From NCBI GenBank assembly GCA_029864945.1, contig JAOTSL010000054.1, positions 1 to 13,488 on the forward strand: a DNA stretch of 13,488 nt, in the 5' to 3' direction. Under the pieces are notes generated by a model, which was given only the letters and a program-made list of their open reading frames with translations, was not told the origin of the DNA and ran no database searches. Within the stretch, counting starts at the first letter, position 1. Each line of letters opens with the position of its first letter. Both the position numbers and the translations under genes were made by a program. The DNA comes from Gammaproteobacteria bacterium (GTDB lineage Bacteria > Pseudomonadota > Gammaproteobacteria > S012-40). This document shows, piece after piece, positions 6,817 to 13,488 of the stretch.

Positions 6817-7623
6817 ATGTCTAAAAAATCTCAAGCAAAGCGCGCTGTAAATTGTAATAAAAATGACGGGAGAAAATCCAAAAATTCTCGAAATAAAGTT
6901 TCTAGGGGGCATGGTTCAGAAAATGAAAATGTTTTCGAACTTCACTCTTCCTCCTCTCCCCATACTGGTACTGCGTATACTACTCAACGTAGTCAAACTC
7001 CACTAAGACCTCAAACTGAAGCTCAATCGCACTATATAAATGCAATAAAAACAAATTGCCTCACTTTTGGTATTGGCCCAGCTGGGACAGGTAAAAGTTA
7101 TTGTGCAGGGGCTTTGGCTGCTGAAGCGTTAGAGTCTGGAAAAATTGATAGAATCATATTAACCAGACCAGCTGTTGAAGCAGGGGAGCAGCTAGGTTTT
7201 TTACCCGGCGCACTCGATGAAAAATTCTCAGTTTATATTGATGCGTTTCGAGACATTTTAAATGAACGACTTGGGTCCGGAACAGTAGAATATAATCTTC
7301 GCCATGGACGTATCGTTGCTGCACCTTTAGCTTTTATGAGAGGAAAAACATTTAGCAGTAGAACATTTGTGATCCTAGATGAGGCGCAAAACACGACAAT
7401 ATCTCAAATGAAAATGTTTCTTACCCGTATTGGGAATGATTGCAAAGTCGTAGTGAATGGTGACATAAAACAAAGTGACATACGAGGGCCGAATGGTCTG
7501 CAAGATGCCGTTTCGCGGGTGAAAGGTTTGCCTAGCGTATATGTTCATCAATTTGAGCGCGATGATATTGTACGTAGTGGATTAGTGAGACACTTAATGG
7601 ATAGATATGAAGGTGATAGCTAA
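6817..7623 (+). CDS. phoH: PhoH family P-loop ATPase
   Basis: The product has 268 residues. Residues 1-62 are a basic, Ser/Asn-rich, probably disordered extension. The ATPase core from about 66 carries Walker A GPAGTGKS (87-94), TRPAVEAGEQLGFLPG (116-131), MRGKTF (174-179), Walker B with DEAQN (185-192), QMKMFLTRIG (197-206) and the sensor-like GDIKQSDIR (215-223). It ends with a GLQDAVSRVKG helix and FERDDIVRSGLVRHL. This order and wording closely follow E. coli PhoH, a cytoplasmic protein known to bind ATP and to be induced by phosphate starvation in E. coli. The exact substrate, probably RNA, remains inferred. TAGGAG at 6801-6806 is 10 bases from ATG 6817 and only 4 from the alternative TTG 6811, so ATG is preferred. 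It is a single-gene unit, convergent with the next gene. Confidence 0.9.
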   Translation: MSKKSQAKRAVNCNKNDGRKSKNSRNKVSRGHGSENENVFELHSSSSPHTGTAYTTQRSQTPLRPQTEAQSHYINAIKTNCLTFGIGPAGTGKSYCAGALAAEALESGKIDRIILTRPAVEAGEQLGFLPGALDEKFSVYIDAFRDILNERLGSGTVEYNLRHGRIVAAPLAFMRGKTFSSRTFVILDEAQNTTISQMKMFLTRIGNDCKVVVNGDIKQSDIRGPNGLQDAVSRVKGLPSVYVHQFERDDIVRSGLVRHLMDRYEGDS

Positions 7624-7706
7624 CATTGGGATGCTGTCGGATCGCTCAGGTGAATACGCTACCCGAAGGATGATTTTTGTTGTAACACTCATTGTTTTGT
7701 AAAGAA

Positions 7707-7740
7707 ACTGAAGTCAGACTCGATTGAGTCTGACTTCAGT
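7707..7740. terminator. Bidirectional terminator between phoH and the Stv-like gene
   Basis: ACTGAAGTCAGACTC (7707-7721) and its exact complement (7726-7740) form a perfect 15-bp stem with a GATT loop. It is flanked by CTTGTT on the plus side and TTTCTTT on the minus side. It lies between two convergent genes and probably serves both. Confidence 0.85.
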
Positions 7741-7768
7741 CTTGTTGACTGATGGGCAGTGATAAAAA

Positions 7769-8428
7769 TCATTTCATTAAATCAGCTTTTTTTGGCGAAT
7801 AACCAGCACCGCCGCCGCGACAAAAATTGCAGTGAATTTCGTCGTATTTAAAATTGTATTGCCATAAAAGGCTTAACACTTCAGAAAGTTTTGGGCTAGA
7901 GTGCCAGAACCGATTGCGCAGTGTGATAATATCCATGGAAAGACCATCATACATGTCGGACAAGGTGGCTTGTTGTTGTAGTTGAGGTAGTAAGTTATCG
8001 TTATCAAGTACCATATCGGTTAACATTTCAGTTTGACTCGTATGTGTTTTGTGCGCGCTCGCAAAACGATCATTGAGTTGACCAACGGTAGCATAAGTTT
8101 CTCCTGCTTTATTGTGTTTTACTTTTCCCGTTGTGTCTGTGTATTTGGCGAGTTCATAATCGGGAGACATTTTTGAGTTAATAGCGTCCCCACAAGGTAA
8201 TACCAAACCAGCAATAATGCCCTCTAGTGACGGGTCGTTCAGGATGTGTCCGTGCGGAGAATAAAAAATCAACGTGCAGTCTGGTGCTTTTCCCATACCG
8301 CTACTACTTGCAGCCCCGCCATGTGCAGTTATTACCGCCTTCTTTTTGCTGGTGGCTCCTTGTTTCTCTGACCAGACATATAGTTTAGATGATTTAGATG
8401 GGCCAACTTCATTTTGGTATAGTGGCAT
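7769..8428 (-). CDS. Stv-domain-like putative adhesin or caspase-like protein of unknown function
   Basis: The product has 219 residues from the first in-frame ATG, with no signal peptide. An upstream TTG at 8530 would add 34 residues but has no ribosome binding site, whereas AAAGG lies 10 bases before the chosen ATG. A beta-strand followed by TAHGG (His36-Gly37) is near the N-terminus. FYSPHGH (55-61) and LNDPSLEGI follow, and a strand ending in HCNFCRGGG (200-208) is near the C-terminus. From memory, AHGG, PHG..L.DP and IHC.FCR are shared with bacterial proteins annotated as putative adhesin Stv domain, but the name implies little about function. The His-Gly and Cys-Arg-Gly pairs, each after a hydrophobic strand and in that order, also resemble the catalytic dyad of caspase-like (clan CD) peptidases, although the spacing is much longer. 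The gene is co-directional with tldE, 290 bp upstream. Confidence 0.6.
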   Translation of the reverse strand: MPLYQNEVGPSKSSKLYVWSEKQGATSKKKAVITAHGGAASSSGMGKAPDCTLIFYSPHGHILNDPSLEGIIAGLVLPCGDAINSKMSPDYELAKYTDTTGKVKHNKAGETYATVGQLNDRFASAHKTHTSQTEMLTDMVLDNDNLLPQLQQQATLSDMYDGLSMDIITLRNRFWHSSPKLSEVLSLLWQYNFKYDEIHCNFCRGGGAGYSPKKADLMK

Positions 8429-8718
8429 TTTTTTAAAACCTTTAATAAATAAAAATGAATAACCATGCTGATAATTCGCATTGGAAGCTGATAATATTTT
8501 GAAGTTTAAACTATGTAGCAGGATATTCAAGTGAAGTGGATCACAGGGTAGGTTCTTGATAATAACTAGGTATTGTGACGCATCGAGTCGCGGATTGCTG
8601 ATTCCAATCGTGTTCCAGTTCGGTTGCCATAATAATTTTCTGCGATGTCATCTACCGACAAACCTGCTTGGCCTTCGATTCATTAAAACTCGCTGTAAAG
8701 ATAACTCAAGCCCATAAA
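8429..8718. other. Spacer between tldE and the Stv-like gene, possible small ORF or remnant
   Basis: On the minus strand 8679-8566 is an open segment of 37 codons with protein-like composition, reading DDIAENYYGNRTGTRLESAI and then RDSMRHNT before TAG. A TGA lies immediately upstream. The only plausible start is TTG at 8661-8659, with GAAGG ten bases upstream, giving 31 residues. It could be a tiny gene or the tail of a decayed one. No strong terminator is seen after tldE. Confidence 0.2.
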
Positions 8719-10038
8719 TTACAGTGTAAATCGAAAATCATTTACCAGAGCACCGGGGAGTCGCGAACTGGACTGTGAACGTTGATGGTAAGATCCTGAG
8801 TCCAGTATATGTTCATGTTCAGTGGTCAAATCAACAAGATTATTTCCTAGAATATTATAAATACTTTCGTCAAATCGCATTACATTAAGTGGCGCAACAG
8901 GCTTGCCATTTTCTACCCAGAGGCAAGCGAAGCGGGTCATGCCTGTTATGCGGCAAGCATTACGGTCTGAGAAATTACAATACCAGAGATTACTGATAAA
9001 TATCCCGGTATCTAATTTTTCTAGAATATGATCTTGATGAAGATTCCCACCGCTGAGTTCTAACGATTCGGCATATTCGCTACTGCAATTGACCGCTTGG
9101 TCATATTCTTTGCCACTTCTTGGAGACACCATACAATGGTTATATTCTCCTTTGCTAATAAGGGAAATAGAATCGGGTTTTAAAAAACCTGCTTTAGTAA
9201 ACGGTGGCGTTACACCTTCTCTAGTGTTTTCGAATAAAGAAACATGGGGGTGCATTGTTTGTTTTTCGTTGATCATTTTTAATAATGGCGTTTGTAAAGT
9301 ACGATGATTTTTCAAACCAAATCCACCCCAATTCAGCATGCTAATTAATTCTTGCATTGCACTGGGTGCGAGAAATACTCGATACTGACCGGGTTTTATA
9401 CTGATAGCTGGTTTCTCTAGGACGCTTAATGTTTCTCGGGCAAAGGCGATTTTTTGATTTAAATAATCATGATCCCATTTAAAGCCGGCGTAATTTTGTT
9501 TAATCGCTTTATCATCGTGATGATAAATACTCCAGTCGAAATTGAAATTATGATTAGTATGCCAGTTAAATTGACCTAATGAGTTGGCGAATCCACGGGC
9601 CATGCTACCGCTGGCCCAGATGCCAACAAGATCAAGATTTTTTGTTGTATTGATAACATCATTCAGCACTAAATTTGGATCAGGCAACTGATTTTCCTGC
9701 AGTGTTTCTGTATTGTTTATCTCTGTTGATATATTGATGTATGGATCATCTGGTAGGAATTCGATTTGGTCACGCATCAGATTTAAAAGTGTTTTTACTT
9801 GCGTCATGTCACTTTCGTGGTTGCCACTTAACTGTAATGCAGCACTTGTTTGCTTTTGACCGATGATTAAATCTATATCGAGATCTTGCTGGCGGACATA
9901 ACCGGCTTGTCGAATTTTATTGTGATTGAGGCGTACAAAATCGGAATCTTCGCCTGCGTAATTAAGTAATATTATTTCATTGCCTGCAATTAGCTGAAAC
10001 ATTTTTTGTGATAGTTCACGGAAATAAGTTTGCATCAT
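8719..10038 (-). CDS. TldE/PmbA-like subunit of a TldD/TldE metalloprotease
   Basis: The product has 439 residues, close to E. coli PmbA/TldE (about 450). It shows the TldD/PmbA fold landmarks: GIWASGSMARGFANSLGQ in the middle and, at 348-390, SNLWY...D...RITGMTR...WVENGK...NVMRFD. No HExxxH motif is present, as expected for the non-catalytic E subunit. TldD/TldE complexes are known to degrade unfolded or small peptides, and in E. coli they mature microcin B17 and degrade CcdA. The sequence is diverged from the housekeeping pair, so this may be a second, paralogous set. Its ATG overlaps the tldD stop (ATGA, 10035-10038), which indicates translational coupling and a stoichiometric complex. A second ATG follows directly and could equally be used. 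Confidence 0.85.
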   Translation of the reverse strand: MMQTYFRELSQKMFQLIAGNEIILLNYAGEDSDFVRLNHNKIRQAGYVRQQDLDIDLIIGQKQTSAALQLSGNHESDMTQVKTLLNLMRDQIEFLPDDPYINISTEINNTETLQENQLPDPNLVLNDVINTTKNLDLVGIWASGSMARGFANSLGQFNWHTNHNFNFDWSIYHHDDKAIKQNYAGFKWDHDYLNQKIAFARETLSVLEKPAISIKPGQYRVFLAPSAMQELISMLNWGGFGLKNHRTLQTPLLKMINEKQTMHPHVSLFENTREGVTPPFTKAGFLKPDSISLISKGEYNHCMVSPRSGKEYDQAVNCSSEYAESLELSGGNLHQDHILEKLDTGIFISNLWYCNFSDRNACRITGMTRFACLWVENGKPVAPLNVMRFDESIYNILGNNLVDLTTEHEHILDSGSYHQRSQSSSRLPGALVNDFRFTL

Positions 10039-11471
10039 TCGCCCCCAAATATTTCGACATTAGAAAAAACACAAGCTGGGGAAGCATGACCTACTTGTAT
10101 GACCTGGTTTGGTTCTCCTTTACCGCAATTAGGCGTACCCCAAATTTCAAAGGTGTCAGCATTACCAACGGCCTGAAGGTCTCGCCAGAAAGTAGCGGAA
10201 ATACCCCTGTAATTTGGGTTTTTTACGACACCAGCTAATTCGCCGTCTTTTATCAATCGACCATACTCGCAACCAAACTGAAATTTATTTCGGCTGTCAT
10301 CAATGGACCACGACTTGTTTGCATCCATTAATACGCCATTTTCAATTCCCGCGATCAAATCAGAAAAACTTTTGTCACCCGGTTCTAGATTTAAATTTGC
10401 CATTCGATCCATGGTTGGTCTATTCCAGTCGCAAGCCCGTGCATTGGCAACACCAGCCATTTTAGCTCGTACTTGTGATGTTGCTGAGCCTAATGGTTTA
10501 AGTAAGATACCATCTTGAATTAAAAATTCTTTTTCAGCGCTTGTACCTTCGTCGTCAAAGTCATAGCTGGCAAGCTCGCTAACAAGGCCTGGATCAAACG
10601 TGATATTGAGCAATTCTGAGCCATATTTGTAATGCCCAAACATATCTTGTGTAACAAAACTGGTGCCGGCATAATTTCTTTCATCACCAAGGATACGATC
10701 CAGTTCCAGTGGATGACCTATACTTTCGTGAATTTGCAGCATCATTTGACTGGGTTTTAGTAAAAGGGATAATACGTCTGTTGGGCATTGTGGCGCATCA
10801 ATTAAGGCCAGCGCTTCTTCGGCGGTGCTTTGCGCTGATTGTGGAAAATCATAACTCGCCAGTTGCTCTAATCCGCCTTGCTTGGCAGCACCCCAGCCTC
10901 CGCCACTTCGCTGCTGTGTCTGCGCACCTTTATTGGCAACGGCTTCATAACCTGGGTAGATATAATGAAAAGTCTGGGATATGTTAATGTCTTCACTGGT
11001 CACTAAATAAGTATCAACAACTCGTCGATTTAACTGTGCCTGCCAATCAACTATTGAATCGTTAATCTTTAAACACTTGTTGATTTCTTGTAATTGATCC
11101 AGTTTTTCACTTAAGGTAACGGACTCCCATGGTCGCAAAACAGGAGAATGATAGCTTCCGGAGCGAGCGGGTAGGGGAATATCCTTTGCTGAAAATAAAC
11201 CAAAGGTTTTGCTACTTTCTAGCCAGCGTAATGCATTATCGATGATATGTTTAAATCCATCTCTTGTTAAATTGCTTGTAGCAGCATAGGCAAATCCATC
11301 ACCTTGAATCAACGTTAAATGGGCACCACAGGTTTGGCTTAGTTCTGGCGGTTGTACAATACCTTGGCGAACAGAGAGTGATTCGCTATGGTTAGCGACA
11401 ATACGCAAAGACCAATGATCGACTGCGGGGGCGAGGGATTTAAATTCGGTGATATATCGTTGTATGTCCAT
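10035..11471 (-). CDS. TldD-like zinc metalloprotease catalytic subunit
   Basis: The product has 478 residues (E. coli TldD has 481). The catalytic zinc motif HESIGH is at 248-253, followed by PLELDRILGDE. The third metal ligand expected in TldD is a Cys, and Cys449 fits in GTPNCGKGEPNQ. Other family regions are LRPWESVTLSEKLDQL (112-127), DDEGTSAEKEFLIQDGIL (306-323) and NPNYRGISATFWRDL (418-432). The protein would act in the cytoplasm with the TldE partner encoded by the overlapping downstream gene. The N-terminus differs clearly from the housekeeping TldD as I recall it, which suggests a paralogous subfamily. No strong Shine-Dalgarno is seen before ATG. The start is chosen as the first ATG that keeps the full N-terminal domain. 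Confidence 0.9.
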   Translation of the reverse strand: MDIQRYITEFKSLAPAVDHWSLRIVANHSESLSVRQGIVQPPELSQTCGAHLTLIQGDGFAYAATSNLTRDGFKHIIDNALRWLESSKTFGLFSAKDIPLPARSGSYHSPVLRPWESVTLSEKLDQLQEINKCLKINDSIVDWQAQLNRRVVDTYLVTSEDINISQTFHYIYPGYEAVANKGAQTQQRSGGGWGAAKQGGLEQLASYDFPQSAQSTAEEALALIDAPQCPTDVLSLLLKPSQMMLQIHESIGHPLELDRILGDERNYAGTSFVTQDMFGHYKYGSELLNITFDPGLVSELASYDFDDEGTSAEKEFLIQDGILLKPLGSATSQVRAKMAGVANARACDWNRPTMDRMANLNLEPGDKSFSDLIAGIENGVLMDANKSWSIDDSRNKFQFGCEYGRLIKDGELAGVVKNPNYRGISATFWRDLQAVGNADTFEIWGTPNCGKGEPNQVIQVGHASPACVFSNVEIFGGE

Positions 11472-11664
11472 TAGCTTTATGTCCGTTTAACTGCTGGTTA
11501 GTGAAAACTGATTTCGCTAAAAGATGATGGTTTTTTAATGAATCAATAAGCCAAAATAAAACTTTAGTGTTAGCGGTGATTGAAATTATTCGAATTTAAC
11601 ATTGTGCTTCACAGACATTTAACAGAAAACTAGTCAGAGGCAAATTATTAATGTCACTATTAAA

Positions 11665-12042
11665 TTAGAAATCTCTGGTTTTCTCGAATAATAGTTGTTC
11701 TGACGTTTCTTGTTTTATTCCACCTAACTTAATGCATTCAGCTTTACCACCTTCAAACACTAAACCCTGGTCTTTATTTTTGTTAATGACCAAAATATTA
11801 TCAACATCATCCATCGATGTACTTTTATCTGACCAAGTTAAAGAACAGATTCCATCTATCACTATTGATTTGTAAATAGCCTTGGTGATTGTATCGTCAT
11901 TCAAAATAACAACTAATTTCCCGTGTGCCTTTTCTACCGCTTCCGGATTCCATTTAGCCGTTGACTGACGAATATCATTTATAGAACCTGCCCAGGAAAT
12001 CGCGGGTAATAACAGACAAATTACGAGTGAAAACTTAATCAT
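11665..12042 (-). CDS. Small exported protein of unknown function
   Basis: The product has 125 residues from the ATG at 12042. AAGGG lies six bases upstream and a clean signal peptide follows (MIKFSLVICLLLPAISWA, cleavage before GS). A longer frame from 12117 would bury the signal peptide behind 25 residues and is rejected. The mature part is about 107 residues, mixed alpha/beta. Cys66 (DGICSLTW) and Cys103 (KAECIKLG) could form a periplasmic disulfide. I do not recognise the family. It lies between icd and tldD on the same strand but has its own spacing on both sides (about 255 and 193 bp), so it is probably transcribed alone. A TTGTTT-17-TATCAA promoter-like pair lies upstream. Confidence 0.65.
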   Translation of the reverse strand: MIKFSLVICLLLPAISWAGSINDIRQSTAKWNPEAVEKAHGKLVVILNDDTITKAIYKSIVIDGICSLTWSDKSTSMDDVDNILVINKNKDQGLVFEGGKAECIKLGGIKQETSEQLLFEKTRDF

Positions 12043-12233
12043 AAAAACCCTTAATGTTATTGATTGAGAATGAAAAAAGCTTATTGATAGGTTGCTACAT
12101 TGATTGAAACAATGCAAACAATTTTTGAATTTTAAATGGCTTGATGAGAATCTATGGTTGAATTTTTAAAACTGGAAGATTGAAAAAGGATAAGGGGGAT
12201 AATTGAAGATAATTTTTTAAAAAGAATGCAGCT

Positions 12234-12268
12234 AAAAAAGCACTGAGTCGAATTTATAACTCAGTGCT
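12234..12268 (-). terminator. Rho-independent terminator of the isocitrate dehydrogenase gene
   Basis: On the minus strand AGCACTGAGT and its exact complement (12239-12248 with 12259-12268) form a 10-bp stem with a 10-base loop. A run of six T residues follows. It lies about 30 bases after the stop codon. Confidence 0.92.
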
Positions 12269-12297
12269 CTGTTGAAATTATTTTTTAAAACTGCGCT

Positions 12298-13488
12298 TTA
12301 TATCGCTGCTAACGCTTCATTAAAAGTAACACTAGGTCGCATTATTTTTGAAACAGCTTGCGCATCAAGCAGATAATAACCACCAATGTCCACAGCTGGC
12401 CCTTGCGCATTATTTAGCTCATTAACAATTTTGTCCTCGTTTGAGGTTAAGGTCTTGGCTAAAGATGCAAAGTGGGTTTGAAGCTCCGTATCTGTTGTTT
12501 GTGCTGCTATAGCCTCCGCCCAGTACATTGCAAGATAAAAGTGACTACCTCGATTATCAAGCTCGCGCACTTTAGAGGAGGGTGATTTATTATTCTCAAG
12601 GAATCGACTTGTGGCCACATCCAGAGTATCAGCTAATATTTGTGCCTTGGGATTATTGAAGTTCACTGCTAGGTGCTCAAGAGAAGCGGCTAGCGCTAAA
12701 AACTCACCGAGAGAATCCCAGCGCAAATGGTTTTCGGTGAGTAGCTGCTGAACCAGCTTAGGTGCCGATCCGCCTGCACCTGTTTCGAACAGACCACCAC
12801 CGCTCATTAACGGAACGATTGAGAGCATTTTTGCTGACGTACCCAATTCTAAAATCGGGAATAAATCAGTGAGGTAATCTCGTAACACGTTTCCCGTGAC
12901 TGAGATAACATTTTTACCTTCTTTAACTATCTCTAAGGTGGCGCGAGTTGCATCAGTCGGTGACATTATGCAAATATCCAGTCCGTTTGTATCGTGCTCA
13001 GGTAAATACTGATTTACTTTTTTAATCATTTGCGCATCGTGCGCTCTGTTTTCATCTAGCCAGAAAATCGCAGGTGTGTTGCTTGCGCGCGCACGGGTCA
13101 CTGCTAGTTTTACCCAGTCTTGAATGGGGGCGTCTTTCACCTGACACATGCGGAAAACATCACCTGTTTCTACCGATTGCTCCATGAGCACATTGCCACT
13201 ACCATCCACAGCGCGTACAGTTCCATTGGCGGTCATTTGAAATGTTTTATCATGTGAGCCATATTCTTCTGCTTTTTGTGCCATCAGGCCTACGTTAGGT
13301 ACTGTACCCATGGTGGTTGGGTTGAACGCGCCATTCTGTCTGCAAAAGTTAATTGTTTCCTGGTAAATACTGGCGTAACAGCGATCGGGGATCACAGCCA
13401 TTGTGTCTTGCTGCTTGCCTTGTTTGTTCCACATTTTGCCAGAGCTTCGAATCATCGCCGGCATTGATGCATCAACAATTAACTTTTG
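12298..13488 (-). CDS. icd: Monomeric-type isocitrate dehydrogenase, 5' partial (C-terminal 396 residues)
   Basis: The frame stays open to the window edge. Codons before the internal ATG at 13464 read QKLIVDAS, which continues into the conserved MPAMIRSSGKMW, so the true start lies outside. The family is about 740 residues, leaving a little over half here. It catalyses oxidative decarboxylation of isocitrate to 2-oxoglutarate in the TCA cycle, in the cytoplasm. Diagnostic stretches are VIPDRCYASIYQ, GTVPNVGLMAQKAEEYGSHD, the metal/substrate region FWLDENRAHDAQ, SVTGNVLRDYLTDLFP, GGGLFETGAGGSAPK and DNRGSHFYLAMYWAEA. At two positions that contact the NADP 2'-phosphate in the Azotobacter enzyme the expected residues are replaced. 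Leu (codon 12754-12756) stands for His589 and Ser (12574-12576) for Arg649. Arg600 is kept (12721-12723). NAD preference is therefore possible. A strong terminator follows. Confidence 0.95.
   Translation of the reverse strand, partial: QKLIVDASMPAMIRSSGKMWNKQGKQQDTMAVIPDRCYASIYQETINFCRQNGAFNPTTMGTVPNVGLMAQKAEEYGSHDKTFQMTANGTVRAVDGSGNVLMEQSVETGDVFRMCQVKDAPIQDWVKLAVTRARASNTPAIFWLDENRAHDAQMIKKVNQYLPEHDTNGLDICIMSPTDATRATLEIVKEGKNVISVTGNVLRDYLTDLFPILELGTSAKMLSIVPLMSGGGLFETGAGGSAPKLVQQLLTENHLRWDSLGEFLALAASLEHLAVNFNNPKAQILADTLDVATSRFLENNKSPSSKVRELDNRGSHFYLAMYWAEAIAAQTTDTELQTHFASLAKTLTSNEDKIVNELNNAQGPAVDIGGYYLLDAQAVSKIMRPSVTFNEALAAI

Noticed and set aside
8428..8530. N-terminal extension of the Stv-like protein from TTG 8530
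   Set aside because: No ribosome binding site, and the first ATG at 8428 gives a complete domain preceded by AAAGG.
1..13488. CRISPR arrays, tRNA or rRNA genes, insertion sequences, integron attC sites
   Set aside because: No regularly spaced repeats, cloverleaf sequences, transposase frames or attC core sites were seen on either strand.

Overview
The window looks like a chromosomal segment from a moderately AT-rich, probably marine, gammaproteobacterium. Pointers are a GlyGly-CTERM surface protein, a monomeric-type isocitrate dehydrogenase, periplasmic c-type cytochromes with Sec signal peptides, an E. coli-like PhoH and a TldD/TldE pair. The organism assignment is inference from gene content, not from a marker gene. 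Genes at both window edges are cut.

Layout. 2-2467 (+): the C-terminal part of a large secreted protein with Asp-box repeats, seven Ig-like HYR/DUF5011-type modules and a GlyGly-CTERM tail, followed by a strong terminator. 2771-4852 (-): two separately transcribed periplasmic heme proteins, a class II cytochrome c (cytochrome c'-like) and a di-heme cytochrome c peroxidase, separated by about 600 bp without a convincing gene. 5329-6420 (+): a DUF6624-type protein and a truncated hemoglobin, probably one operon, preceded by a leader that can fold into several hairpins with mutually exclusive pairings. 6817-7623 (+): phoH, ending in a perfect 15-bp hairpin shared with the convergent gene. 7769-8428 (-): a protein resembling Stv putative-adhesin domains, with a caspase-like arrangement of HG and CRG motifs. 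8719-11471 (-): a translationally coupled tldE-like/tldD-like pair. 11665-12042 (-): a small exported protein of unknown function. 12298-13488 (-): the C-terminal half of a monomeric isocitrate dehydrogenase with its terminator.

How they fit together. The cytochrome c', cytochrome c peroxidase and truncated globin would plausibly all handle peroxide, NO or other diatomic ligands. They are in separate transcription units, so this is a functional theme and not a demonstrated pathway. TldD and TldE would form one heteromeric metalloprotease. The other genes have no obvious link.

Most worth checking: (1) the isocitrate dehydrogenase lacks two of the three residues that in NADP enzymes contact the 2'-phosphate, which suggests NAD use; (2) the structured leader of the DUF6624 gene, a riboswitch-like candidate; (3) the HG...CRG protein next to tldE.
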